Below are positions 57,555 to 64,000 of a stretch of DNA of 64,000 nucleotides, one piece after another; the first letter of the stretch is position 1, and each line of letters begins with the position of its first letter. The notes under the pieces were generated by a model. It did no database searches, had not been told where the DNA came from, and worked only from the letters and a program-made list of their open reading frames with translations. The translations under genes were made by a program, and so were the position numbers. Source of the stretch: Bog-473 sp035551835 (GTDB lineage Bacteria > Actinomycetota > Acidimicrobiia > Acidimicrobiales > RAAP-2); NCBI GenBank assembly GCA_035551835.1, contig DASZMN010000029.1:13413-77412 (forward strand), read 5' to 3'.

Positions 57555-59319
57555 CGCGGAGCCGGCCCGCCGTCTCGATGAGGAGGGCATGGACGAACGC
57601 CTGCGGGAGGTTGCCGCGGAGCTGGCGCTGCCCGACGTCGTACTCCTCGGAGAACAGACCGCTGCCACCGCACGAGGCCCGGGTGCGTTCGAACCACTGA
57701 GCGCCCCTGCGCACGTCACCGCCGCCCAGTTGGGCCAGGGCCATCCAGAAGTTGCAGATCAGGAACGCCCCCTCCTCCTCGCCGAGAGGTTGGCCCGGCT
57801 CCGCGAAGCGGTACAGGTAGTCGTCGTCGCAAAGGTCGTCGAGCACGGCGGCGCGGGTGGCGATTGACCGCGGGTCACCGGGGGGCAGGGCGCCCCTGAC
57901 CTCTGAGAGGAGGAGCGACGCATCGACCCGCGGGTCGTCGGGGGCGCGTTGCCAGTGGCCCGACGGATGCAGGCACGCCGCATCCGCCCGGCTGAGCAGA
58001 TGGTCGGCGAGCCCGAGTGCCTTCGTCCTCCATCGCCGCGGCGCTCCCTGCTCGGTGATGGCCTTGAGCCCGGCGACGCAAATCAGCCTGCTGTGCGTCC
58101 AGAGCCGAGCCGGCTCGATCTCCCAGATGCCGGCCTCGGGCCTGTCCGCGTTGCCCTCGATGGCGCGGACCGCGACCTCTGCCGCACGCCAACCGTCGGC
58201 GTCGAGCAGGTCCCGTTCGGCGGCCAACGCGAAGATCAGCAGCGCCTCCCCAAAAGGGTCGAGCTGGAACTGGCGCGCCACGCGGTTGCCGACGACGTCC
58301 GATCCGCCGGGATAGCCGGGTAGGCCGAGGTGCTCTTGATCGGGCACCGGTCGTCCGTCGGAGAGGTATGCCGGCTTGGTGTCCGGACCGTCATCGAGCA
58401 GTCGGGCGCTCACCCAACGAACTGCGTGCTCCAGCATGGCCTCTGCTCCGGTGACTGCGGCACCCGCATGGCCGATGTAGCAGACGTCGCGCAACCATGC
58501 GTAGCGGTAGTCATAGTTCCGGCCTGCCTCGGCTCTTTCGGGCAATGCGGTCGTGGCGGCGGCGACGGTCGCACCGTCCGGATCGGTCATCCCGCGCAGC
58601 ACGGCGATGGATTGGCGGACGTCGCGTTGCGCCGGCATCCCGAGGCATTGGGGCACCGCGCCGCCCCAGGCGTCGCGCGTCCGCGACCAGAGGTCGGCAG
58701 GGTCGGGTGGACGGCGGAGCGGAAACGCCGCCGGCTGCAATTCGAGGACCAGGTCGGCGGTGGAGCCCGCCGGGAGGCGATGGTGGGAGTCGAGACCGCC
58801 GTCGGGTGGTTGCGACGACAGGAACGGGCCGCTCAACCGCGCCCTGAGGTCGCCGGTGTCGACGTGCCAACCGTCGTCGTCGCGCCGCCACGCGCCACCG
58901 TCGCGCCGGCCGTAGTCGGGTGCAAGATGGAGCGTGACACGGATCATGGCAGCGGCGTCGTTCGCCTTGATGCTCCGCAGCAGCACGCAGCGGTCCGCCT
59001 CGCCCGGGTAGGCGAGCGCCTCGCAGCACTCGACGACACCGTCGTCGGTGACCCAGCGCTGATGCCAAATGAGGGTGCCCTCTTCGTAGAACCCACCGGG
59101 TACCCGCCGCCCCGACGGCGCGAGGTGACAGATCCCGCGGCCGCCGAGCAAGCCCGCGAAGACGGCACCGTCCGACCAGGTTGGGAAGCACAGCCAGGCC
59201 ACGTCGCCGTCCGGATCGACGAGCGCGCCCCGGAACCCGTCGGCGAGGAACGCATAGTCGCGCAGCGCGTGGGGGCTGAGCTCTGACGCGTCGCGGGGGC
59301 GCGAGGCAACGTTGCCCAT
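57547..59319 (-). CDS. Glycoside hydrolase family 15 (glucoamylase/trehalase-like)
   Basis: The 590-residue protein has the bacterial GH15 layout: an N-terminal beta domain (LRDYAFLADGFRGALVDPDGDVAWLCFPTW) and an (alpha/alpha)6 barrel from about 230. Barrel marks are RNYDYRYAWLRDVCYIGHA, GIWEIEPARLWTHSRLICVAGL and QPLGEEEGAFLICNFWMALAQL, containing the expected catalytic glutamates. Actinobacterial members of this type include trehalases and glucoamylases, which fits the trehalose/glycogen theme. ATG 59319 is supported by a stress-type promoter whose -10 ends 9 bases before it. It is followed by an overlapping enolase-superfamily gene. Confidence 0.88.
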   Translation of the reverse strand: MGNVASRPRDASELSPHALRDYAFLADGFRGALVDPDGDVAWLCFPTWSDGAVFAGLLGGRGICHLAPSGRRVPGGFYEEGTLIWHQRWVTDDGVVECCEALAYPGEADRCVLLRSIKANDAAAMIRVTLHLAPDYGRRDGGAWRRDDDGWHVDTGDLRARLSGPFLSSQPPDGGLDSHHRLPAGSTADLVLELQPAAFPLRRPPDPADLWSRTRDAWGGAVPQCLGMPAQRDVRQSIAVLRGMTDPDGATVAAATTALPERAEAGRNYDYRYAWLRDVCYIGHAGAAVTGAEAMLEHAVRWVSARLLDDGPDTKPAYLSDGRPVPDQEHLGLPGYPGGSDVVGNRVARQFQLDPFGEALLIFALAAERDLLDADGWRAAEVAVRAIEGNADRPEAGIWEIEPARLWTHSRLICVAGLKAITEQGAPRRWRTKALGLADHLLSRADAACLHPSGHWQRAPDDPRVDASLLLSEVRGALPPGDPRSIATRAAVLDDLCDDDYLYRFAEPGQPLGEEEGAFLICNFWMALAQLGGGDVRRGAQWFERTRASCGGSGLFSEEYDVGQRQLRGNLPQAFVHALLIETAGRLRDA

Positions 59320-59328
59320 CGCGGGAGC

Positions 59329-59354
59329 ATTCCCGCCGTCGAGGGAGCCAAAAC
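59329..59354 (-). promoter_or_regulatory. SigB/SigF-like leaderless promoter of the GH15 gene
   Basis: On the minus strand GTTT (59351-59354), a 16-base spacer and GGGAAT (59329-59334), followed after exactly 9 bases by the ATG at 59319. In the divergent direction GATT-N15-GGGTAA (59378-59402) is a weaker candidate for the oxidase operon. Confidence 0.5.
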
Positions 59355-59442
59355 CGCCGCTGTTCCGGAGCCTCGTGGATTGCGCGCCTGGGTTCTGGGT
59401 AAGCCCATCTCGTTCGTTGCACGCGTCGATTGTGAGGTCACG

Positions 59443-61206
59443 ATGAGCAAGATCGCATCCGAGGTGCTCATAGAACGACTGGCCGACTGGGGAGTCGGCA
59501 CCATCTTCGGGCTCCCGGGCGATGGCATCAACGGCATCATGGAGGGGCTGCGACGCCATCAGGACCGCGTGCGCTTCGTCCTCGTCCATCACGAAGAGGC
59601 GGCCGCGTTCATGGCCACCGGTTACGCGAAGTCGACCGGCAGGCTCGGCGTGTGCCTGGCGACCTCGGGGCCGGGTGCGATCCACCTGTTGAACGGCCTC
59701 TATGACGCGAAGCTCGATCACGCGCCCGTGCTCGCCATCACCGGGATGCAGGAGTCGCAGATGCTGGGGACCGGCTACCAACAGGAGGTGGCACTCGAGA
59801 AGCTGTTCATCGACGTGGCCGAGTACAACGAGATGATCCACGTGCCGGCCCAGCTGCCCACCCTGGTCGACATCGCGATCCGCCACGCGTTCGCCCGGCG
59901 GGGCGTCGCCCACCTGACGATTCCGACCGATATCCAGATCGCCGACGCCGGCGCCAACCCCTGGAGCGCCCCGGCTCCGGCGGTCAACCTGCCGACGGCG
60001 CCGATCTATCTGCCCGCGTCGGGCCTGCCGCGACCCGAAGACGTCACGGCGGCGGCCGAAGTGCTGAACGCCGGGTCCAAGGTCGCCATGCTGGTCGGCG
60101 CCGGCGCGCTGGGAGCTCGCCGCGAGGTGCTGGAGACCGCGGCCCTGCTGGCCAGCCCCGTCGTCAAGACCCTGCCCGGCAAGGCCGTGGTGCCCGACGA
60201 CCACCCGCTGTCGGTCGGCGGGCTCGGCCTGCTCGGCACGGCACCGGCCATGGACGCCATGGAGGGCTGCGACACGCTGTTGATGGTCGGCACGAACTTC
60301 CCCTACACGAAGTACCTGCCCGAGCCCGGGCAGTGCAAGGTCGTGCAGATCGAGGCCGACCCGAGTCGCGCCGGCAACCGGATCGCGACGGACGTGCCGA
60401 TGGTCGCCGGCGCCGCAGAGGGTCTGCGCGCGCTCATTCCGCACCTGAATGAACGAGCGGACCGCTCCTTCCTGGACGAGATCGCCAAGTCCATGGACCG
60501 CTGGCGGACCAAGCTGCGGGCCATCGAGTCCGTCAACCAGGATCCGATCCAGCCGCAGTACCTGATGTCCGTCATCGACCGGCTGGCCGACGACGATGCC
60601 ATCTTGACGTCCGACTCGGGAACCATCGCCACCTGGGCGGCGCGTCACTTCACCATCCGCGCCCAGCGCGAGTTCTATCTCTCGGGGAACCTGGCGACGA
60701 TGGCGCCCGGCCTTCCGTACACGATCGCCAACCAATTCGCGCATCCTGATCGCCAGTGCATCGCGTTCGTGGGCGACGGCGGCTTCGCGATGTTGATGGC
60801 CGAGTTCGACACAGCCTGTCGGTACGGGCTCCCGATCAAGGTCGTGATCAACAACAACTCCTCCCTCGGCCAGATCCTGTGGGAGCAGATGGTGCTGGGG
60901 TACCCGGAGCACGGCGTGCGCTTTGACCGTCCGATGGACTTCGCACCGTGGGCCGAGGCGTGCGGGGCCAGGGGCATCAAGGTGGAGAAGACGGGCGACG
61001 TCGAGACAGCCATCGAGGAGGCCTTCCGTCATCCGGGACCGGCACTCGTCGACGTCTATGTCAACCCGGACGAACCCCCAATGCCGGCCAAGGTGGAGTA
61101 TGCGCAGGCCAAGGGATTCCTCAAGGCCTTCCTGGCCGGCCAGCCGCGCAAGGCCACGATCGCCAGCACGCTGTGGCGGGACAAGATCACCGAGCTGCGC
61201 GCGTGA
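59443..61206 (+). CDS. TPP-dependent pyruvate oxidase/acetolactate synthase-like enzyme
   Basis: The 587-residue protein is a three-domain ThDP enzyme: ADWGVGTIFGLPGDGINGIMEGL with the cofactor-activating Glu51 in LVHHEEAAAFMATGYAK, a central FAD/Rossmann-like domain (about 190-330), and the C-terminal ThDP/Mg motif VGDGGFAMLMAEFDTACRYG followed by VVINNNSSLGQ. It is closest in feel to PoxB-type pyruvate oxidases, which would pass electrons to quinone or oxygen. ATG 59443 is used; an upstream ATG at 59380 would add 21 unlikely residues. It is the first of four coupled genes ending in a GMC oxidoreductase. Confidence 0.85.
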   Translation: MSKIASEVLIERLADWGVGTIFGLPGDGINGIMEGLRRHQDRVRFVLVHHEEAAAFMATGYAKSTGRLGVCLATSGPGAIHLLNGLYDAKLDHAPVLAITGMQESQMLGTGYQQEVALEKLFIDVAEYNEMIHVPAQLPTLVDIAIRHAFARRGVAHLTIPTDIQIADAGANPWSAPAPAVNLPTAPIYLPASGLPRPEDVTAAAEVLNAGSKVAMLVGAGALGARREVLETAALLASPVVKTLPGKAVVPDDHPLSVGGLGLLGTAPAMDAMEGCDTLLMVGTNFPYTKYLPEPGQCKVVQIEADPSRAGNRIATDVPMVAGAAEGLRALIPHLNERADRSFLDEIAKSMDRWRTKLRAIESVNQDPIQPQYLMSVIDRLADDDAILTSDSGTIATWAARHFTIRAQREFYLSGNLATMAPGLPYTIANQFAHPDRQCIAFVGDGGFAMLMAEFDTACRYGLPIKVVINNNSSLGQILWEQMVLGYPEHGVRFDRPMDFAPWAEACGARGIKVEKTGDVETAIEEAFRHPGPALVDVYVNPDEPPMPAKVEYAQAKGFLKAFLAGQPRKATIASTLWRDKITELRA

Positions 61207-61682
61207 GCAGGTCGCGCCGGCACGGCGACGGCGGCGAGGTCGTCGGTGCCGGGCTCGTGGGGATCGACCGCCTGTTGCGGAACGTGCGCCATGGTCGCTT
61301 CGAGCGCAGCCTCTCGGCCTTGACGGCGGCCGGCGCCGTGATCACGGGCGTCGAGATCTGGCTCGAGCACGACCGGGCCAGTTTCTCCAACCGCATGATG
61401 TGGCTGCCGGTCGCGCTGACCCCGGTGATCGCAGCGGCCGGCGTGGCGGGAGTGGTGTCGCGGCGGGCCGCCAAGACGGTCCTGCCGGTGGCCTCGGCCG
61501 TGGTGTTGTCCAACAGCCTGCAGGGTCAGTACCTCCACCTGAGAGGGATAGCGCAGCGGCCGGGCGGCTGGCGGATGGCCCGCTACAACGCGGAGATGGG
61601 CCCGCCGACCTTCGCGCCACTGCTCTTCGGCCTCGTCGGTGGCATGGGTCTGGTCGCCTCGGTCCTTCGGCGTGAGGACTGA
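61203..61682 (+). CDS. Small membrane protein in the oxidase module
   Basis: The 159-residue protein begins with a basic stretch and has about three membrane helices: LTAAGAVITGVEIWLEH, MMWLPVALTPVIAAAGVAGVV and PLLFGLVGGMGLVASVL, with a polar loop containing NSLQGQYLHLRGIAQRPGGWRMARYN between the second and third. No family is recognised. Its GTG overlaps the stop of the ThDP enzyme gene, and its end overlaps the next gene by 11 bases; this suggests a membrane anchor for the adjacent soluble oxidoreductases. Confidence 0.65.
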   Translation: MSRSRRHGDGGEVVGAGLVGIDRLLRNVRHGRFERSLSALTAAGAVITGVEIWLEHDRASFSNRMMWLPVALTPVIAAAGVAGVVSRRAAKTVLPVASAVVLSNSLQGQYLHLRGIAQRPGGWRMARYNAEMGPPTFAPLLFGLVGGMGLVASVLRRED

Positions 61683-62370
61683 ACGCCGGGGCACGACACC
61701 GGGAACGGCCGAACCGCGCTTCCCCGGCTACGACGTCAGCGCGCGAGCGCGTGCCTGGGACGCCACCACCACCGCGGTGGTCCTTGGCCGACTCGAACCG
61801 GCCGGTCCCCCGAAGTTCTTCGACACCGCGGAGGAAGCCGTCGTCCGCCAGCTCCTCGACCGGCTCCTGGCTCAGGACGATGACCCCCGCGTGCCGGTGT
61901 TCGAGGTCGTCGACCGGCGCCTGGCCGATCGGCAGGGTGACGGCTACCGCCACGAGGACCTGCCGGAGGATCCCGAGGCCTGGCGGCTCTCGGTGGCGGC
62001 GCTCGAGGCCGACGCACAGTCGGCGCACGGCGCGGGCTTCGCAGCGATCGACCGGCGAGCCCAGCGCGACCTCGTCGAACGGGTCCGGCTGTGCCAGGGA
62101 ACATGGCACGGGCTGCCCGCGCCGCACATGTTCTCCGTCTGGATGCGCTACGCCTGCAGCGCGTTCTACGCCCACCCCTGGGCGTGGAACGAGATCGGAT
62201 TCGGTGGTCCGGCCTATCCGACCGGCTACAAGCACCTCGCGTTCGACGGGCGCGAGCACTGGGAGGTCCCAGAGCGCGAGGCCCACGACCCCGTGCCGTG
62301 GGCGGACCGGGCCGAGGACGCGAAGCAGCGCCACGCGGCAGGGCTCTCCGCGCCGGACGGCTCGCGGTGA
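61672..62370 (+). CDS. Gluconate 2-dehydrogenase subunit 3-like protein
   Basis: The 232-residue protein has PKFFDTAEEAVVRQLLDRLLAQDDDPRVPVFEVVD, the helical part typical of gluconate 2-dehydrogenase subunit 3 (membrane-bound FAD-dependent dehydrogenases), and later HGLPAPHMFSVWMRYACSAFYAHPWAWNEIGFGGPAYPTGY. Subunit 3 usually carries a Tat signal and accompanies a GMC flavoprotein; here no twin-arginine signal is evident from the GTG at 61672 (it starts RTERRGTTPGTAEPRFPGYD). The GMC gene follows with a 4-base overlap, supporting the assignment. Confidence 0.75.
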   Translation: MRTERRGTTPGTAEPRFPGYDVSARARAWDATTTAVVLGRLEPAGPPKFFDTAEEAVVRQLLDRLLAQDDDPRVPVFEVVDRRLADRQGDGYRHEDLPEDPEAWRLSVAALEADAQSAHGAGFAAIDRRAQRDLVERVRLCQGTWHGLPAPHMFSVWMRYACSAFYAHPWAWNEIGFGGPAYPTGYKHLAFDGREHWEVPEREAHDPVPWADRAEDAKQRHAAGLSAPDGSR

Positions 62371-63995
62371 ACACCGTCCGGCAACGCAACGCCTCGGCCT
62401 GGTTGTTGCCCAACGACGGCTCGCGCACGAACCATGCCCTGCGCCGGGACATGCGGCGCTACGAGCAGGACGACGAGGTCGACGCCGTCGTCATCGGGTG
62501 CGGGGCGGGTGGCGCCGTCCTGACGCAGCGCCTGGCCCGACGGGGCTGGCGTGTGGTCGCATTCGACGCCGGGCCCTTTTGGGACCCGGACCGGGACTGG
62601 GTGAGCGACGAGGCCGGCTCGCACGAGCTCTATTGGAACGAGCCCCGGGTCATCTCGGGGAGCGATCCCATCGCGCTCGGGAACAACAACTCGGGGCGGG
62701 GCGTCGGTGGGTCCATGGTGCACTTCGCCGGCTACGCCCCCCGCTTCCACCCTTCGGACTTCCAGACGCGTTCGGCGGACGGTGTGGGTGTCGACTGGCC
62801 CATCGACTACGCGGAACTGCGGCCCTACTACGCACAGCTCGAGGCCGAGCTGCCCGTGGCGGGGCAACGCTGGCCCTGGGGGGATCCGCACCGCTATCCC
62901 CAGAGCCCGCATCCGATGGGAGCGAACGGGCTGGCCTTCGTGCGAGGTTGTCGGGCGGCGGGGATCGAGGCGCGGGTCGGCCCGGTGGCGATCGTCAACG
63001 GCCGCTTTGGCAACCGTCCGCACTGCATCTATCGGGGCTTCTGCCTCCAGGGGTGCAAGGTCAACGCGAAGGCCTCGCCGCTGATCACCCACGTCCCGGA
63101 CGCGCTGGCCCACGGCGCCGAGATCCGGCCCGACAGCATGGTGGCGCGCATCGAGGTGGAAGGTCGGCGCGCCCGCGGGGTGACCTACGTGCACGAGGGC
63201 ACCGAGTACCGCCAGCGGGCGCGTCTCGTCGTCGTCGCCGGGTATTCGATCGAGAGCCCGCGCCTGCTGCTCAATTCGGCCTGCGCCGAGTTCCCCGACG
63301 GGCTGTGCAACGACTTCGATCAGGTGGGCCGCAACGTCATGGTGCAGGGGGCACCGCAGACCTCCGGTCGCTACCGCGAGGAGATCCGTGCGTACAAGGC
63401 ACCGCCTCCCGAGGCCTCGTCCGAGGCCTTCTACGAGACCGACCCGTCCAAGGCGTACAAGCGGGGCTTCTCCCTGCAGTGCATTTCGCCGCTGCCGATC
63501 GTGTTCGCCGAGCACGTCGTCGCGCAGGGGTTCTGGGGGGAAACGCTGCGCGAGTACATGCGCGACTACGTCCATTGGGCGACGTTCGGTGCCTTGTGCG
63601 AATTCCTCCCGCGCCCGGAGAACCGGGTGACGCTGGCCGACGAGGTCGACCGGTACGGCCTCCCCGTCGCGGCTTTCAGCTACTCGTTGTGTGACAACGA
63701 CCGCGCCCTCGTCTCGGCGGCGCGGTCCGTGATGGAGGAGATGCACGAGGGGGCCGGTGGGGAAGAGGCCATCACCATCGAGCGCTACGCGCACCTCGTC
63801 GGCGGGTGCCGCATGGCCGCCGCCGCGCCCGAGGGAGTGGTGGACGCCGACTTGCGGTCCTTCGCGATCCCCAACCTGTTCGTCGTCGACGGGAGCGTGT
63901 GTCCGACCCAGGGGAGCGCCAACCCCGCGCTCACCATCATGGCGCTCGCGGCCCGGGCGGCCGACTACCTCGTCCGACCCGGCTCCGTCCGCTGA
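62367..63995 (+). CDS. GMC family FAD-dependent oxidoreductase
   Basis: The 542-residue flavoprotein has AVVIGCGAGGAVLTQRLARRGWRVVAFDAG (FAD GxGxxG), NNSGRGVGGSMVHFAGYAPRF, HCIYRGFCLQGCKVNAKASPL and the C-terminal HLVGGCRMAAAAPEGVVD followed by NLFVVDGSVCPTQGSANPALTIMALAAR. It is the large-subunit type partner of subunit-3 proteins and oxidises a sugar, polyol or sugar acid. Two cysteines in CIYRGFCLQGC are typical of this clade. No cytochrome c subunit is in the window. The stop lies 5 bases before the window end, so a downstream gene may be missing. Confidence 0.88.
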   Translation: MNTVRQRNASAWLLPNDGSRTNHALRRDMRRYEQDDEVDAVVIGCGAGGAVLTQRLARRGWRVVAFDAGPFWDPDRDWVSDEAGSHELYWNEPRVISGSDPIALGNNNSGRGVGGSMVHFAGYAPRFHPSDFQTRSADGVGVDWPIDYAELRPYYAQLEAELPVAGQRWPWGDPHRYPQSPHPMGANGLAFVRGCRAAGIEARVGPVAIVNGRFGNRPHCIYRGFCLQGCKVNAKASPLITHVPDALAHGAEIRPDSMVARIEVEGRRARGVTYVHEGTEYRQRARLVVVAGYSIESPRLLLNSACAEFPDGLCNDFDQVGRNVMVQGAPQTSGRYREEIRAYKAPPPEASSEAFYETDPSKAYKRGFSLQCISPLPIVFAEHVVAQGFWGETLREYMRDYVHWATFGALCEFLPRPENRVTLADEVDRYGLPVAAFSYSLCDNDRALVSAARSVMEEMHEGAGGEEAITIERYAHLVGGCRMAAAAPEGVVDADLRSFAIPNLFVVDGSVCPTQGSANPALTIMALAARAADYLVRPGSVR

Positions 63996-64000
63996 TTGGA

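Noticed and set aside
57547..61032. A 1161-residue minus-strand frame reaching to 61032
   Set aside because: Only the part below 59319 is GH15; the rest is antisense to the ThDP enzyme.

Overview
The window is very GC-rich, densely coded bacterial DNA with many GTG starts, 4-base stop/start overlaps and frequent opposite-strand shadow frames, as expected for a high-GC Actinomycetota chromosome. A secreted protein with 42-residue GYWLVASDGGVF-type repeats (15502-16179), of a kind common in Acidimicrobiia, together with a maleylpyruvate-isomerase/mycothiol family enzyme and a probable F420-dependent LLM oxidoreductase, points to an uncultured or little-studied member of Acidimicrobiia. This placement is inference from gene content. 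No rRNA, tRNA, CRISPR array, insertion sequence or phage gene was seen.

Layout. 1-7.3 kb: a DUF1214 gene cut by the window edge, a decapitated DUF2254 gene, a VOC protein, a secreted glutamic (G1) peptidase, a sulfatase, and a coupled class III aminotransferase/HpnA-like epimerase pair that resembles hopanoid side-chain genes. 7.6-26.1 kb: mostly housekeeping and secreted proteins (EttA, NRDE protein, methyltransferase, Lrp regulator, two repeat-type exported proteins, MDMPI, a PLP decarboxylase, a SulP transporter, EEP hydrolase, then a tight six-gene run from an aminotransferase to a DUF2889 protein). 26.2-31.2 kb: a compositionally milder island of stress-type genes (topoisomerase IB, DUF6328, small hydrophobic protein, YihY/BrkB, DUF1345, a histone H1-like repeat protein and a small basic SAP/Rho_N-like protein).

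31.2-47.2 kb on the minus strand is the centrepiece: one overlapping operon glgE, treS-mak fusion, malQ, glgB, treZ, treX, treY and a small acidic ORF. It encodes the TreS/maltokinase/GlgE/GlgB route from trehalose to alpha-glucan and the TreX/TreY/TreZ route from alpha-glucan back to trehalose. Directly upstream lies a second minus-strand operon, a TreT-type trehalose synthase and a membrane GT2 glycosyltransferase. 51.3-59.4 kb carries a pseudokinase, a remnant resembling an anti-sigma kinase, an STAS anti-sigma antagonist, hemerythrin and KGG-type small stress proteins, and a GH15 enzyme. 59.4-64 kb is a four-gene coupled module of a TPP-dependent oxidase, a membrane protein, a gluconate-2-dehydrogenase subunit-3-like protein and a GMC oxidoreductase.

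The most interesting pattern is regulatory. From 26 kb onward, intergenic gaps repeatedly contain GTTT (or GTTA/GTTG/GTGT) followed after 15-16 bases by GGGTA/GGGCA/GGGAA-type hexamers, the layout of SigB/SigF general-stress promoters. They precede both trehalose operons, topoisomerase IB, the hydrophobic protein, the histone-like protein, the pseudokinase unit and GH15. In three cases the start codon lies exactly 9 bases after the -10 element, implying leaderless stress transcripts. With the STAS protein and the pseudokinase nearby, the right-hand 35 kb reads as a desiccation/osmotic stress regulon built around trehalose and glycogen cycling.
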